DNA of 64,000 bases from Brevundimonas sp. UBA7506 (GTDB taxonomy: Bacteria > Pseudomonadota > Alphaproteobacteria > Caulobacterales > Caulobacteraceae), in contig NZ_DLNQ01000001.1 in NCBI RefSeq assembly GCF_002479495.1, positions 1 through 64,000 on the forward strand, in the 5' to 3' direction. The notes beneath the pieces are model-generated. The model saw only the letters and a list, made by a program, of their open reading frames with translations. It made no database searches and was not told the origin of the DNA. This document shows positions 51,590 to 59,757 of this stretch, piece after piece. Both the position numbers and the translations under genes were made by a program. Every line of letters starts with the position of its first letter. Positions within the stretch are counted from its first letter, which is position 1.

Positions 51590-52239
51590 TGGCCGCCTGG
51601 TTCGAAACCCTCGGCGCCCGGACGCCGGAAGAAGCCGCGCGTCGTCGCTTCGGCCTGTGGTCGCTGGGCCTGTTCGTGCTGGTGCTGCCGCTCTGGTGGC
51701 TGTGGGGCGCGGACCTGTTCGCGACGGCCCTGCGCCCGCTGGCGGGTATGGTGTTCCGCCTCTTCGGCCTGTCGGGTGAGATCGCGGTGCTGGCGGACGG
51801 AGGCTGGAGCGTCGGCACGCAGCTGACCAGCGGCGGCGTCCCCGTGTCCTACGAAGTGCCCCATACCTCGCTGCGTCGGCTGTTGCTGGGCTTCCCCCTG
51901 GCCCTGGCCTTTCTGACCGCGCCGCCGCGCACGCCGAACCCGCTCAAGGCGGCGGTCGTGACCGTGGTGGTGCTGACGCTGCTGTTCATCCTGTCGCTGA
52001 CCAGCCTGATCTGGGGCGATCTGGCGGCGCAGCTGAACCCCGCCCTGGCCCCGCCCAGCGCGGACGCGCGGCAGGCCCTGGATCAACCAGCCCTGCATCC
52101 CATCCTGGCCCAGATCGCCATCATCGGCCGCTACATCGGCATGTCGGTGGCGCCGCTGGTCGCTGCGGTCGTGCTGTGGGCCGCGCTCAACCCCGCCGGG
52201 CGCTCGGTCATCATGGCCGACGACAGCCTGAAGTCGTAG
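51589..52239 (+). CDS. Exosortase H-associated membrane protein
   Basis: A 216-residue inner-membrane protein with about four helices: SLGLFVLVLPLWWLWG near 24-40, LLLGFPLALAFLTA near 97-110, AAVVTVVVLTLLFILSLT near 121-140 and IGMSVAPLVAAVVLWAAL near 183-200. A periplasmic-size loop lies between helix 1 and helix 2 with FRLFGLSGEIAVLADGGW. Genes of this kind sit directly after xrtH in many genomes and are named for that position; the biochemical role is unknown. The 4-residue C-terminal end overlaps nothing; kbl ends 12 bases away on the other strand. Confidence 0.8.
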   Translation: MAAWFETLGARTPEEAARRRFGLWSLGLFVLVLPLWWLWGADLFATALRPLAGMVFRLFGLSGEIAVLADGGWSVGTQLTSGGVPVSYEVPHTSLRRLLLGFPLALAFLTAPPRTPNPLKAAVVTVVVLTLLFILSLTSLIWGDLAAQLNPALAPPSADARQALDQPALHPILAQIAIIGRYIGMSVAPLVAAVVLWAALNPAGRSVIMADDSLKS

Positions 52240-52251
52240 GTTTGCCGGGGG

Positions 52252-53454
52252 TCAGATGACCCCCAGCTCCTTGCCTGCCTGGGTGAAGGCGGCGACGGCC
52301 GCGTCGATCTGCTCGAACGTATGCGCCGCCGACATCTGGGTGCGGATGCGGGCCTGACCGCGCGGCACCACCGGGAAGCTGAAGCCGATCACATAGACGC
52401 CCAGTTCCAGCATCCGCGCCGCCATGTCCTGGGCCAGTTTGGCGTCGCCCAGCATGACGGGGATGATGGGGTGCTCGCCCGGCTGCAGGGTGAAGCCCGC
52501 CGCTGTCATGGCCGAACGGAAGCGCGCGGCGTTGGCGAACAGCTGGGCGCGCAGGGCGTCGCCCTCTTCGCCGGCCGCGATGCGGATGGCTTCCAGCGAC
52601 GAACCGCAGACGGCGGGCGCCAGGGCGTTGGAGAAGAGGTAGGGCCGCGCCCGCTGCTTCAGCAGGGCCACGACATTGGCCCTGGCGCAGATGAAGCCGC
52701 CCATGGCGCCGCCCAGGGCCTTGCCGAAGGTGCCGGTGACAAAGTCCACCTCGACCTCGTTCCAGGCATAGGAGCCGCGCCCCTTCTCGCCCAGGAAGCC
52801 GGTGGCGTGGCAGTCATCGACCATGATCAGGGCGCCGTACTGGTCGGCCAGGGCGCGGATGTCCTTCAGCTTGGCGATATAGCCGTCCATCGAGAAGGCG
52901 CCGTCGGTGGCGATGATGATCTCGCGTGCGCCGTCGGCCCGAGCCTGCTTCAGCTGCGCCTCCAGATCGGCCATGTCCGAGGTGGCGAAGCGATAGCGCT
53001 TGGCCTTGCACAGGCGCACGCCGTCGATGATCGAGGCGTGGTTCAGGCTGTCCGAGACGATGGCGTCCTCGGCCCCGAACAGAGGCTCGAAGATGCCGCC
53101 GTTGGCGTCGAAGGCGGCGGCGAACAGGATGGTGTCTTCAAAGCCGAGGTAGTCGGCGATGGCGCGTTCCAGCTCCTTGTGGATCTCCAGCGTGCCGCAG
53201 ATGAAGCGGACCGAGGCCGTGCCCGCGCCCCACTTCTGCATCGCCCTGATGCCCGCCTGGGTGACGCGCTCGTCGCCGGCCAGGCCGAGGTAGTTGTTGG
53301 CGCAGAAGTTCAGGACCTCGCGGCCGTTGACCGCGATCACCGGCCCCTGACGCGAGGCGATGACCCGCTCGGGCTTGGTCAGGCCCTGAGCGTCGATGTC
53401 GGTCAGTTCGGCGGAGATGCGGTCGTAGAAGGCCGTATTGGTGCTCTGGGTCAT
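52252..53454 (-). CDS. kbl: Glycine C-acetyltransferase (2-amino-3-ketobutyrate CoA ligase)
   Basis: A 400-residue PLP enzyme of the alpha-oxoamine synthase family, which splits 2-amino-3-ketobutyrate with CoA to glycine and acetyl-CoA, the step after tdh. Motifs: FCANNYLGLAGDERVTQAG, GTASVRFICGTLEIHKELE, SDSLNHASIIDGVRL, DDCHATGFLGEKGRG and the PLP-lysine loop FVTGTFGKALGGAMGG. It normally sits next to tdh. Here 2.1 kb of opposite-strand exosortase genes separate the two, although both remain on the minus strand. Confidence 0.95.
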   Translation of the reverse strand: MTQSTNTAFYDRISAELTDIDAQGLTKPERVIASRQGPVIAVNGREVLNFCANNYLGLAGDERVTQAGIRAMQKWGAGTASVRFICGTLEIHKELERAIADYLGFEDTILFAAAFDANGGIFEPLFGAEDAIVSDSLNHASIIDGVRLCKAKRYRFATSDMADLEAQLKQARADGAREIIIATDGAFSMDGYIAKLKDIRALADQYGALIMVDDCHATGFLGEKGRGSYAWNEVEVDFVTGTFGKALGGAMGGFICARANVVALLKQRARPYLFSNALAPAVCGSSLEAIRIAAGEEGDALRAQLFANAARFRSAMTAAGFTLQPGEHPIIPVMLGDAKLAQDMAARMLELGVYVIGFSFPVVPRGQARIRTQMSAAHTFEQIDAAVAAFTQAGKELGVI

Positions 53455-53499
53455 GATTTCTCCGCTACGCTGAATCCCGGCAGGTTTGAACCCCCGATT

Positions 53500-54357
53500 T
53501 CAGCTCGCAGGGGCAGGTCTGGCCGAGGCGTCGGCCACTGGGCGCAACGGGCCGACACGAACCTGCCGCCCGCACGGGGTCAGGGCCAGCGGCAAGCTCA
53601 CCACAGCCGTGTCGCCAGGCATCGTCAGGCGCAGGGTCTTGGCCTCGGGACAGGTCTTTTCGCCCTCGGCTTCATGCGGGACGACGTTCCACGCCAGATC
53701 GAAATAGGCCTTGGCTTGGGGGTCCAGCGAGACCGGCGTCGGCACAGTTCCTTTCGCAAAGTAGTTGCCGGGCTCCTGCACCGCCTTGACGGTCGTCAGA
53801 GCGCCGCCATTCGCATCGGCCAGCGTCACGGTGGGATAGCCGGTCAGGCTGCAGGTCTGCGTCCCCGCATTCTGCAAGGCCAGGGTGGTGACGCGATTGC
53901 CCATGCCCGCATCGCCGCCCTCGACCGACAGCCGCAGGTTGGTTTCGACGCAGGGCGCCTCGGGCGATGGGGCCAGAACCGGGACCGGGCGGCTGCAACG
54001 TTCGATGATCGTCCCGCCCGTCTGATCGTTCGCCGCCAGTCGGCTGAGGGTTCCGCTCTCGTGCCCGTTGCGGCTGGCGGTCCACCATTCCAGTCCCTGC
54101 CCGGCGTAACGCGCACCGCTGGCCGAGACCGCGCTGGTCAGGACGTAGTCGCGCCCGTCGTAGGACACCCGCGCCGTCTCGGTGTCGGGGTAGGTCGCAG
54201 TGACGACCTTGCCGCTTTCGCAGGCGTAGCCGACGGCGGCGGCGGTCTGGGCCGTAGGCGCTTCGACCGGCGACGTCGGCGCGGGCGGTGCCTCCTGCGA
54301 ACAGGCGGCCACGGTCAGGCCGAGACAGGACAGCAGCGCAACGGCGGAACGGGTCAT
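53500..54357 (-). CDS. MliC-DUF4232 fusion lipoprotein
   Basis: A 285-residue lipoprotein (lipobox TVAAC, Cys19) with two domains. Residues 44-112 resemble MliC/PliC lysozyme inhibitors: YACESGKVVTATYPDTETA and GLEWWTASRNGHESGTL. Residues 135-270 match DUF4232: CVETNLRLSVEGGDAGMGNR, LALQNAGTQTCSLTGYPTVTL and CGRQVRVGPLRP. MliC protects the cell wall from host c-type lysozyme, so a defensive role at the outer membrane is plausible. The gene is divergent from the zinc receptor, and the Zur-like box lies between them. Confidence 0.82.
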   Translation of the reverse strand: MTRSAVALLSCLGLTVAACSQEAPPAPTSPVEAPTAQTAAAVGYACESGKVVTATYPDTETARVSYDGRDYVLTSAVSASGARYAGQGLEWWTASRNGHESGTLSRLAANDQTGGTIIERCSRPVPVLAPSPEAPCVETNLRLSVEGGDAGMGNRVTTLALQNAGTQTCSLTGYPTVTLADANGGALTTVKAVQEPGNYFAKGTVPTPVSLDPQAKAYFDLAWNVVPHEAEGEKTCPEAKTLRLTMPGDTAVVSLPLALTPCGRQVRVGPLRPVADASARPAPAS

Positions 54358-54440
54358 AGGCGTCTCTCCGAGTCAGTCCGGTCCCAACGCTACACCCTGC
54401 CAAAGGCTCCGCTTGAAAAGAAATCGAGCGGAGCGGTTGC

Positions 54441-54463
54441 GTGGTGATATACTATAACATATC
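54441..54463. promoter_or_regulatory. Zur-like box before the zinc receptor gene
   Basis: The right half TATAACATATC matches the Zur/Fur-type half site TATAACATNNC, and GTGATATA on the left completes an imperfect palindrome (GATAT...ATATC). It lies 23 bases before the receptor start and 84 bases from the divergent lipoprotein. Zur with zinc would repress; the match is partial. Confidence 0.6.
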
Positions 54464-54486
54464 AAGTTCGCGACATTGTAACGGGG

Positions 54487-56562
54487 ATGCGTGCCTTGCG
54501 ACTTCAAACCTTCCTGCTGACCGCCGCCGGGGCGGCCGCCCTCTCGACGTCCGCCTTCGCGGCTGATGAGGTCGTCCAGACCGCCCATCAGGACGAGCCG
54601 ACCGAGATCGCCGACGTGGTTGTGCGCGCCCTGCCCCTGGGCCGCGCCGGCGACGACGTGGGCTCGCACGTGGCCCTGCTGAGCGGCGATGAACTGGTGC
54701 ACCGCCGCCAATCTACGCTGGGCGACACCCTCAGCGGCATTCCCGGCGTCAATTCCGACACTTTCGGCGGCGGCGCCAGCCGCCCAGTGGTGCGCGGTCA
54801 GGCCGCCCCGCGCGTCAAGGTGCTGAGCGAAGGCGCGGGCCTGATGGACGCCTCCGAAGTCTCGCCCGACCACGCCATTTCCGGCGAGCCCCTGCTGCTG
54901 GAAGGCATCGAGATCCTGCGCGGCCCCTCGGCCCTACTCTATGGCGGCGGCGCCATCGGCGGCGCGGTCAATCTGCTGGACAAGAAGATCCCCACCCGCG
55001 TCCCGGCCAACGGCGGCGAGGCCGTGGTCGAATACCGCCGCGGCTCGGTCGACAACGAGGAAGCGGGCGTGGTCGGCGCCACGGTGGGCGCCGGCAACTT
55101 CGCCGTCCGCATCGAGGCGGCGGCCCGCAAGGCCGACGACTACAAGGTGCCTGATTGGGACGAAGCGCGTCTGGACGGCTCCTACAATGAGACCTCGACC
55201 GCGACGCTCGGCGCCTCATACATCGGGTCGCGCGGCTATCTGGGCGCGGCCTATACCGAACAGACCAGCCGCTACGGTCTGGCGGGCCACACCCACGAAT
55301 ACGAGGGTTGCCACCCGCACGGCGACCACCTGCATTGCGGCGGCCATGACGACCACGACCATGACGGCCACGATCACGAAGAGGGCGAGGAGCACGATCA
55401 CGACCACGGCGTGCCCGAGGTCCGCCTGAAGAGCCGCCGCGTCGATCTGCGCGGTGAACTGCGCGATCCCCTGCCCGGCTTCGAGAACCTGCGCCTGCGC
55501 GCCGGCTATACCGACTATCAGCATCAGGAGCTGGAGGAAGGCGTCGTCTCGACCACCTTCACCAACGAGGGCTATGACGGCCGCATCGAGGCCCAGCATC
55601 GCGAGATCGCCGGCTTCAAGGGCGTGGTCGGCTTGCAACTGAGCAAGAGCGACTTCGCCGCCGTCGGTGAAGAGAGCTTCCTGGCCCCCAGCACGACCAA
55701 GAACACCGGCCTGTTCGTGATGGAGGAGTACGAACTGGGCGACTGGCATCTGGAAGGCGCCCTGCGTCAGGAGTGGCAAGAGGCCTCAGCCTTGGGTCTG
55801 GCCGATACCGAGCACAAGCCCTTCTCGATCTCAGGCTCGGCGGTCTGGCACTTCATGCCCGGCTGGACCGGCGCCGTCTCTCTGTCGCGCTCGCAGCGCG
55901 CGCCCTCGGCGCAGGAAATGTACGCCGACGGCGTCCACCTGGCGACCAACACCTATGAGATCGGCGACAGCGGTCTGGACGTCGAAACCGCCAATGCGCT
56001 GGAGCTGACCCTGCGCAAGACGGCGGGGTCCACCACCGCCTCGGTCAGCGCCTATCACTACGTCTACGACGACTACATCTTCGCCCGGACGCTGGACCAG
56101 TTCGAGGACTTCCGCCTGATCCAGTACAGCCAGGCCGACGCCACCTTCACCGGGATCGAGGGCGAGGTGCGCCAGCAGCTGACGCCCTGGCTGTCGGCCA
56201 CGGTCTTCGGCGACTATGTGCGCGGCGAGTTGAAGGGCGACGGCGGCAACCTGCCCCGCATTCCCGCCGCCCGCCTCGGCGTCCGCGCCGAGGCCTTCGC
56301 CGGGCCGTGGTCGGGGGACGTGGAGTACAGCCGCACCTTCAAGCAGAACGACATCGCCGCCTTCGAAAGCGAGACGCCGGGCTACAACATGGTCAACGCC
56401 ACCGTGGCCTATGACGTGGAACTGGCCGGGGTGAAGTCGCAGGTCTTCCTGCGCGGCACCAACCTGCTGGACGAGTTGGCGCTGAACCACGCCTCCTTCC
56501 TGGCCGAGACCGCGCCGCAACGGGGCCGTAACCTGGTGGTGGGGGTCCGCGCCCGCTTCTGA
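54487..56562 (+). CDS. Zinc-type TonB-dependent receptor (ZnuD-like)
   Basis: A 691-residue outer-membrane receptor with a signal peptide to about residue 26, a TonB-box-like IADVVVRALPLG near 41-52, a plug (LGDTLSGIPGVNSDTFGGGA, RPVVRGQAAPRVKVL, GIEILRGPSALLYGGGAIGG) and a barrel ending VVGVRARF. An external loop at about residues 268-308 is extremely rich in His, Asp and Glu (for example HDDHDHDGHDHEEGEEHDHD), a pattern of zinc-binding ZnuD-type receptors. It should import zinc in a TonB-dependent way. The Zur-like box upstream supports this. A strong terminator follows. Confidence 0.9.
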   Translation: MRALRLQTFLLTAAGAAALSTSAFAADEVVQTAHQDEPTEIADVVVRALPLGRAGDDVGSHVALLSGDELVHRRQSTLGDTLSGIPGVNSDTFGGGASRPVVRGQAAPRVKVLSEGAGLMDASEVSPDHAISGEPLLLEGIEILRGPSALLYGGGAIGGAVNLLDKKIPTRVPANGGEAVVEYRRGSVDNEEAGVVGATVGAGNFAVRIEAAARKADDYKVPDWDEARLDGSYNETSTATLGASYIGSRGYLGAAYTEQTSRYGLAGHTHEYEGCHPHGDHLHCGGHDDHDHDGHDHEEGEEHDHDHGVPEVRLKSRRVDLRGELRDPLPGFENLRLRAGYTDYQHQELEEGVVSTTFTNEGYDGRIEAQHREIAGFKGVVGLQLSKSDFAAVGEESFLAPSTTKNTGLFVMEEYELGDWHLEGALRQEWQEASALGLADTEHKPFSISGSAVWHFMPGWTGAVSLSRSQRAPSAQEMYADGVHLATNTYEIGDSGLDVETANALELTLRKTAGSTTASVSAYHYVYDDYIFARTLDQFEDFRLIQYSQADATFTGIEGEVRQQLTPWLSATVFGDYVRGELKGDGGNLPRIPAARLGVRAEAFAGPWSGDVEYSRTFKQNDIAAFESETPGYNMVNATVAYDVELAGVKSQVFLRGTNLLDELALNHASFLAETAPQRGRNLVVGVRARF

Positions 56563-56582
56563 TTTCATCAGAGCCGAAAAAA

Positions 56583-56618
56583 GAAGGGGCGGCGTGCGAC
56601 GGACGCCGCCCCTTCGTT
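56583..56618 (+). terminator. Rho-independent terminator after the zinc receptor
   Basis: GAAGGGGCGGCGT and ACGCCGCCCCTTC form a perfect 13-base-pair stem around a seven-base loop, followed by GTT. It lies 20 bases after the stop. The following region to 56761 contains no gene that I can support. Confidence 0.8.
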
Positions 56619-56761
56619 CGTTAGACTGCTGTCGAGCCTGCTGTGACATTTCCGCGTCATTACAGGCTGTTAATCTGATTGAACCCATGTCGCCCTTATT
56701 CGGCGCACATCGGTCTTCAAGCAGGTCGACGCCCAAGCCTTCGGTCTAGCCAGGACTCCTT

Positions 56762-59293
56762 ATGTCGCCCGTCGTTCTGCTTCTCGCCCTCGCCTCGCTC
56801 GACCCCAATGCGGAGACGGCGACCCCTACGGCGGCGCCACAGACCCAGACGCCTGCGGTCCCGGCCATCAACGAGCAGGAAGCCTATGACCTGGGCGAGA
56901 TCCAGGCCGTTTCGACCAAGCGCCGGGGCGCGGCCCTCGGCGACTACGAACCCGAACTGGTGCTGGATGAGGAACAGCTGAAAGCCTATGGCGCCAGCAG
57001 CATCCAGGAGCTGATGACGCTTCTGGAGCCGGTGACGCGCAGCTCGCGAGGCGGCTCGCCGGTCTTTCTGGTCAACGGTCGACGCATCTCGGGCTTCCAG
57101 GAAATCCGCGGCATCCCACCCGAGGCCATCGAGCGCACCGAGATCCTTCCCGAGGAAACCGCCCTTTCCTACGGCTACAGCGCCGACCAGCGGGTGGTGA
57201 ACTTCGTTCTCAAGGCCAACTTCCGCTCGCTGACCATGCAGGCCAGCGTCCGCCGCCCCGAAGAGGGCGGCCGCACGGTCAGCGATCTGGAAGGCAACAT
57301 CCTGCGCATCGCCGGCAAGCAGCGCACGACGCTGGACCTGGAATACGAGAACGACACCCCCCTTTACGAGACCGAGCGCGACATCCAGCGCGAGAACGGC
57401 GATCCCACCGCCTACCGCACCCTGCTGGCCAAACAGGAACAGGCCTCGGTCGCCGGTTCGGTGGTGCGCGACCTGGACGACACCACCGCCCTGACGCTGA
57501 GCGCAAGCCTGGAGGACACCTCGCGGCTGTCCTACCAAGGGTTGCCCAGCGTCCAGCTGGCCCTGCCGCCGTCCAGCATCTCGGAACAGCTTTATCTGAA
57601 CGCGCCCGACGCCCTGTCGCGCACCACCGACACCCTGGCGGGCAAGGTCGGAGCCCTAGTGGACGGCTATCTGGGCGACTGGCGCTGGACGCTGACCGGC
57701 GGCTATGACCGCACAGAGACCAAGACCCGCACCGGGCGCGGCCTGGATCAGCAAACCCTGCAGGCCGGGGTGACGACGGGGGCGATCGACCCGTTCGGCG
57801 ACGCGGACCTGCTGCCGCGCCTGCCTTTCGACACCGCACGGTCCGTGTCCAGCAGCGGCAATCTCGAAGGCGTCATCAACGGCACCGCCTGGGAGGCCCC
57901 GGCGGGCTCGCTGACCTCGACCTTCAAGGTCGGCTTCAACACCCAGACGCTGGATTCCGAGAGCGTGCGCTCGGGCGTCTTCTCGGAACGTTCCCTGTCG
58001 CGCGACCGGACTAGCGCGTCCGGCAACTTCAACCTGCCGATCGCCAGCCGCGACCGCGAGGTCCTGGGCGTGCTGGGCGACCTGTCAGCCAACCTGAACC
58101 TGGCCTATCAGGACCTGTCCGACTTCGGCGGCCTGAGCGCCTATACCCTGGGCCTGAACTGGACCCCGTGGAGCCCGCTCAACTTCAACGTCAGTTGGAG
58201 CGACGAGCAGAACGCCCCGTCGATGTCGCAGTTGAACGATCCGACCATCTCGACCCCAAACGTGCCGGTCTATGACTTCGCCACCGGCCAGTCGGTCAAC
58301 ATCACCCGCATCGAGGGCGGCAACGCCGGCCTGTCCGAGGAAACCAAGCGCATCCTGAAGCTGGGCTTCAACTTCACCCCGCTGAAGGACAAGGACCTGC
58401 GCCTGACGGCCAACTACAGCCGCACCGAGGTCGAGGGCTCCATCGCCGCCTTCCCGACCATCACTCCGGAACTGGAAGCCGCCCTGCCCGAACGCTTCAC
58501 GCGGGATCTGGACGGCACCCTGCTGTCGATCGACGCCCGTCCGCTGAACTTCCAGAAGGCCGAGCAGCAGGAAATCCGCTGGGGCCTGAACTTCTCGACG
58601 CCGTTCGGCAAGCCCGACCCGGCGGCGGCGGCGCGAATGGGTCAACGCGGCCCCGGCGGCGCGGGCGGCGCACGCCCGGGCGGCGCTCCGGTCGTGATGC
58701 GCATGGAAGGCGGCCCGCCTCCGGGCGGCGGCGTGGGCGGTCCTCCGCCCGGCGGCGGCATGCGGATGCAGGGCGGTCGCGGCAATCGCGGCCCTGCGAT
58801 GCAGCCCGGCCAAGGGCGCTTCAACGTCTCGCTGTACCACACCTATCGCATCCAGGATGAGATCACGATCCGTGACGGCCTGCCGGTGCTGGACCTGCTG
58901 GACGGCGCCGCCACGGGCTCGCGCGGGGGTCAGGCGCGCAACGAGGTCCAGCTCCAGATGGGCCTGTTCAAGAGCGGCATGGGCGGCTTCCTGAACGCCA
59001 ACTGGAAGGAATCCACCCGGATCAACGGCGGCAGCGAGGCCAGCGACCTGACCTTCTCGGACCTGACGACGGTGAACCTGAACCTGTTCGCCGACCTGTC
59101 GTCGCGTCAGACCCTGGTGGCGAAGTATCCGTGGCTGAAGGGCGCGCGGGTCAGCGTCGGCATCGACAACATCTTCGACCAGAAGCTGGACGTGCGGAAC
59201 GGCCTGGGCGAGACGCCCCTGTCCTATCAGCCCGACTATCTGGACCCGCTGGGCCGGACCTTCCGGGTCAGCTTCCGCAAGATCCTGTTCTGA
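56762..59293 (+). CDS. TonB-dependent receptor-like protein with Gly/Pro/Met-rich insert
   Basis: An 843-residue outer-membrane protein. A short hydrophobic start (VVLLLALASL) leads to a plug-like part with LMTLLEPVTRSSRGGSPVF, FLVNGRRISGFQEIRGIPPE, ERTEILPEETALSYGYSADQ and RVVNFVLKANF. A long barrel follows and ends FRVSFRKILF, with terminal Phe. The usual IVVTG TonB box is not seen; GEIQAVSTKR near residue 44 may take its place. Residues 620-685 are nearly all Gly, Pro, Arg and Met (such as GGPPPGGGVGGPPPGGGM), an unusual low-complexity insert between strands. The substrate is unknown. Confidence 0.82.
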   Translation: MSPVVLLLALASLDPNAETATPTAAPQTQTPAVPAINEQEAYDLGEIQAVSTKRRGAALGDYEPELVLDEEQLKAYGASSIQELMTLLEPVTRSSRGGSPVFLVNGRRISGFQEIRGIPPEAIERTEILPEETALSYGYSADQRVVNFVLKANFRSLTMQASVRRPEEGGRTVSDLEGNILRIAGKQRTTLDLEYENDTPLYETERDIQRENGDPTAYRTLLAKQEQASVAGSVVRDLDDTTALTLSASLEDTSRLSYQGLPSVQLALPPSSISEQLYLNAPDALSRTTDTLAGKVGALVDGYLGDWRWTLTGGYDRTETKTRTGRGLDQQTLQAGVTTGAIDPFGDADLLPRLPFDTARSVSSSGNLEGVINGTAWEAPAGSLTSTFKVGFNTQTLDSESVRSGVFSERSLSRDRTSASGNFNLPIASRDREVLGVLGDLSANLNLAYQDLSDFGGLSAYTLGLNWTPWSPLNFNVSWSDEQNAPSMSQLNDPTISTPNVPVYDFATGQSVNITRIEGGNAGLSEETKRILKLGFNFTPLKDKDLRLTANYSRTEVEGSIAAFPTITPELEAALPERFTRDLDGTLLSIDARPLNFQKAEQQEIRWGLNFSTPFGKPDPAAAARMGQRGPGGAGGARPGGAPVVMRMEGGPPPGGGVGGPPPGGGMRMQGGRGNRGPAMQPGQGRFNVSLYHTYRIQDEITIRDGLPVLDLLDGAATGSRGGQARNEVQLQMGLFKSGMGGFLNANWKESTRINGGSEASDLTFSDLTTVNLNLFADLSSRQTLVAKYPWLKGARVSVGIDNIFDQKLDVRNGLGETPLSYQPDYLDPLGRTFRVSFRKILF

Positions 59294-59298
59294 CAAGA

Positions 59299-59327
59299 AA
59301 AAGGCCCGGTCATCGACCGGGCCTTTT
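59299..59327. terminator. Bidirectional terminator
   Basis: AAAAGGCCCGGTC and GACCGGGCCTTTT flank ATC, giving a perfect stem with A-runs and T-runs on both sides. It lies between the convergent TonB receptor-like gene and mce, and should end both. Confidence 0.9.
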
Positions 59328-59331
59328 GACT

Positions 59332-59757
59332 TCAGTGCGCCTCTTTCGGCGTTTCCATCAGTTCGATCAGGACGCCGCCCATCTCCTTGGGATGCAGGAA
59401 GACGACCGGCGTGCCGTGGGCGCCGATGCGCGGTTCGCCGGTGCCCAGGATGGTCACGCCCTTGGCGCGCATCTGGGTGATCGCGTCGTGGATGTCGGCC
59501 ACCTCGAAGCAGACGTGGTGCTGACCGCCCTTGGGATTCTTGGCGAGGAAGCCCGTGATGGGGCTGATCTCGTCGAACGGTTCGATGAGCTCGATCTGAG
59601 CCGTCGGCGTGTCGATAAAGCAGACCTTCACCCCCTGCGACGGCAGGTCGAACGGCTCGCCGATCCTGGTCGCGCCCAGGATGTCGCGATACAGCTTGAT
59701 CGAGTCCGCGATCGAGGGCGTGGCGACGCCGACGTGGTTCAGGGCGCCAATCATCAC
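59332..59757 (-). CDS. mce: Methylmalonyl-CoA epimerase
   Basis: A 141-residue glyoxalase-fold metalloenzyme that interconverts (S)- and (R)-methylmalonyl-CoA. Motifs: [20 protein letters not shown] with the first metal His, [35 protein letters not shown] and [18 protein letters not shown] with the last Glu. It overlaps the upstream mutase gene by four bases (ATGA) and completes the propionate route in this operon. Confidence 0.95.
   Translation of the reverse strand: MMIGALNHVGVATPSIADSIKLYRDILGATRIGEPFDLPSQGVKVCFIDTPTAQIELIEPFDEISPITGFLAKNPKGGQHHVCFEVADIHDAITQMRAKGVTILGTGEPRIGAHGTPVVFLHPKEMGGVLIELMETPKEAH

Noticed and set aside
52321..54447. A 708-codon plus-strand frame over kbl and the lipoprotein gene
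   Set aside because: Low-complexity Arg/Gly/His-rich translation, antisense to well-identified genes; a GC artefact.
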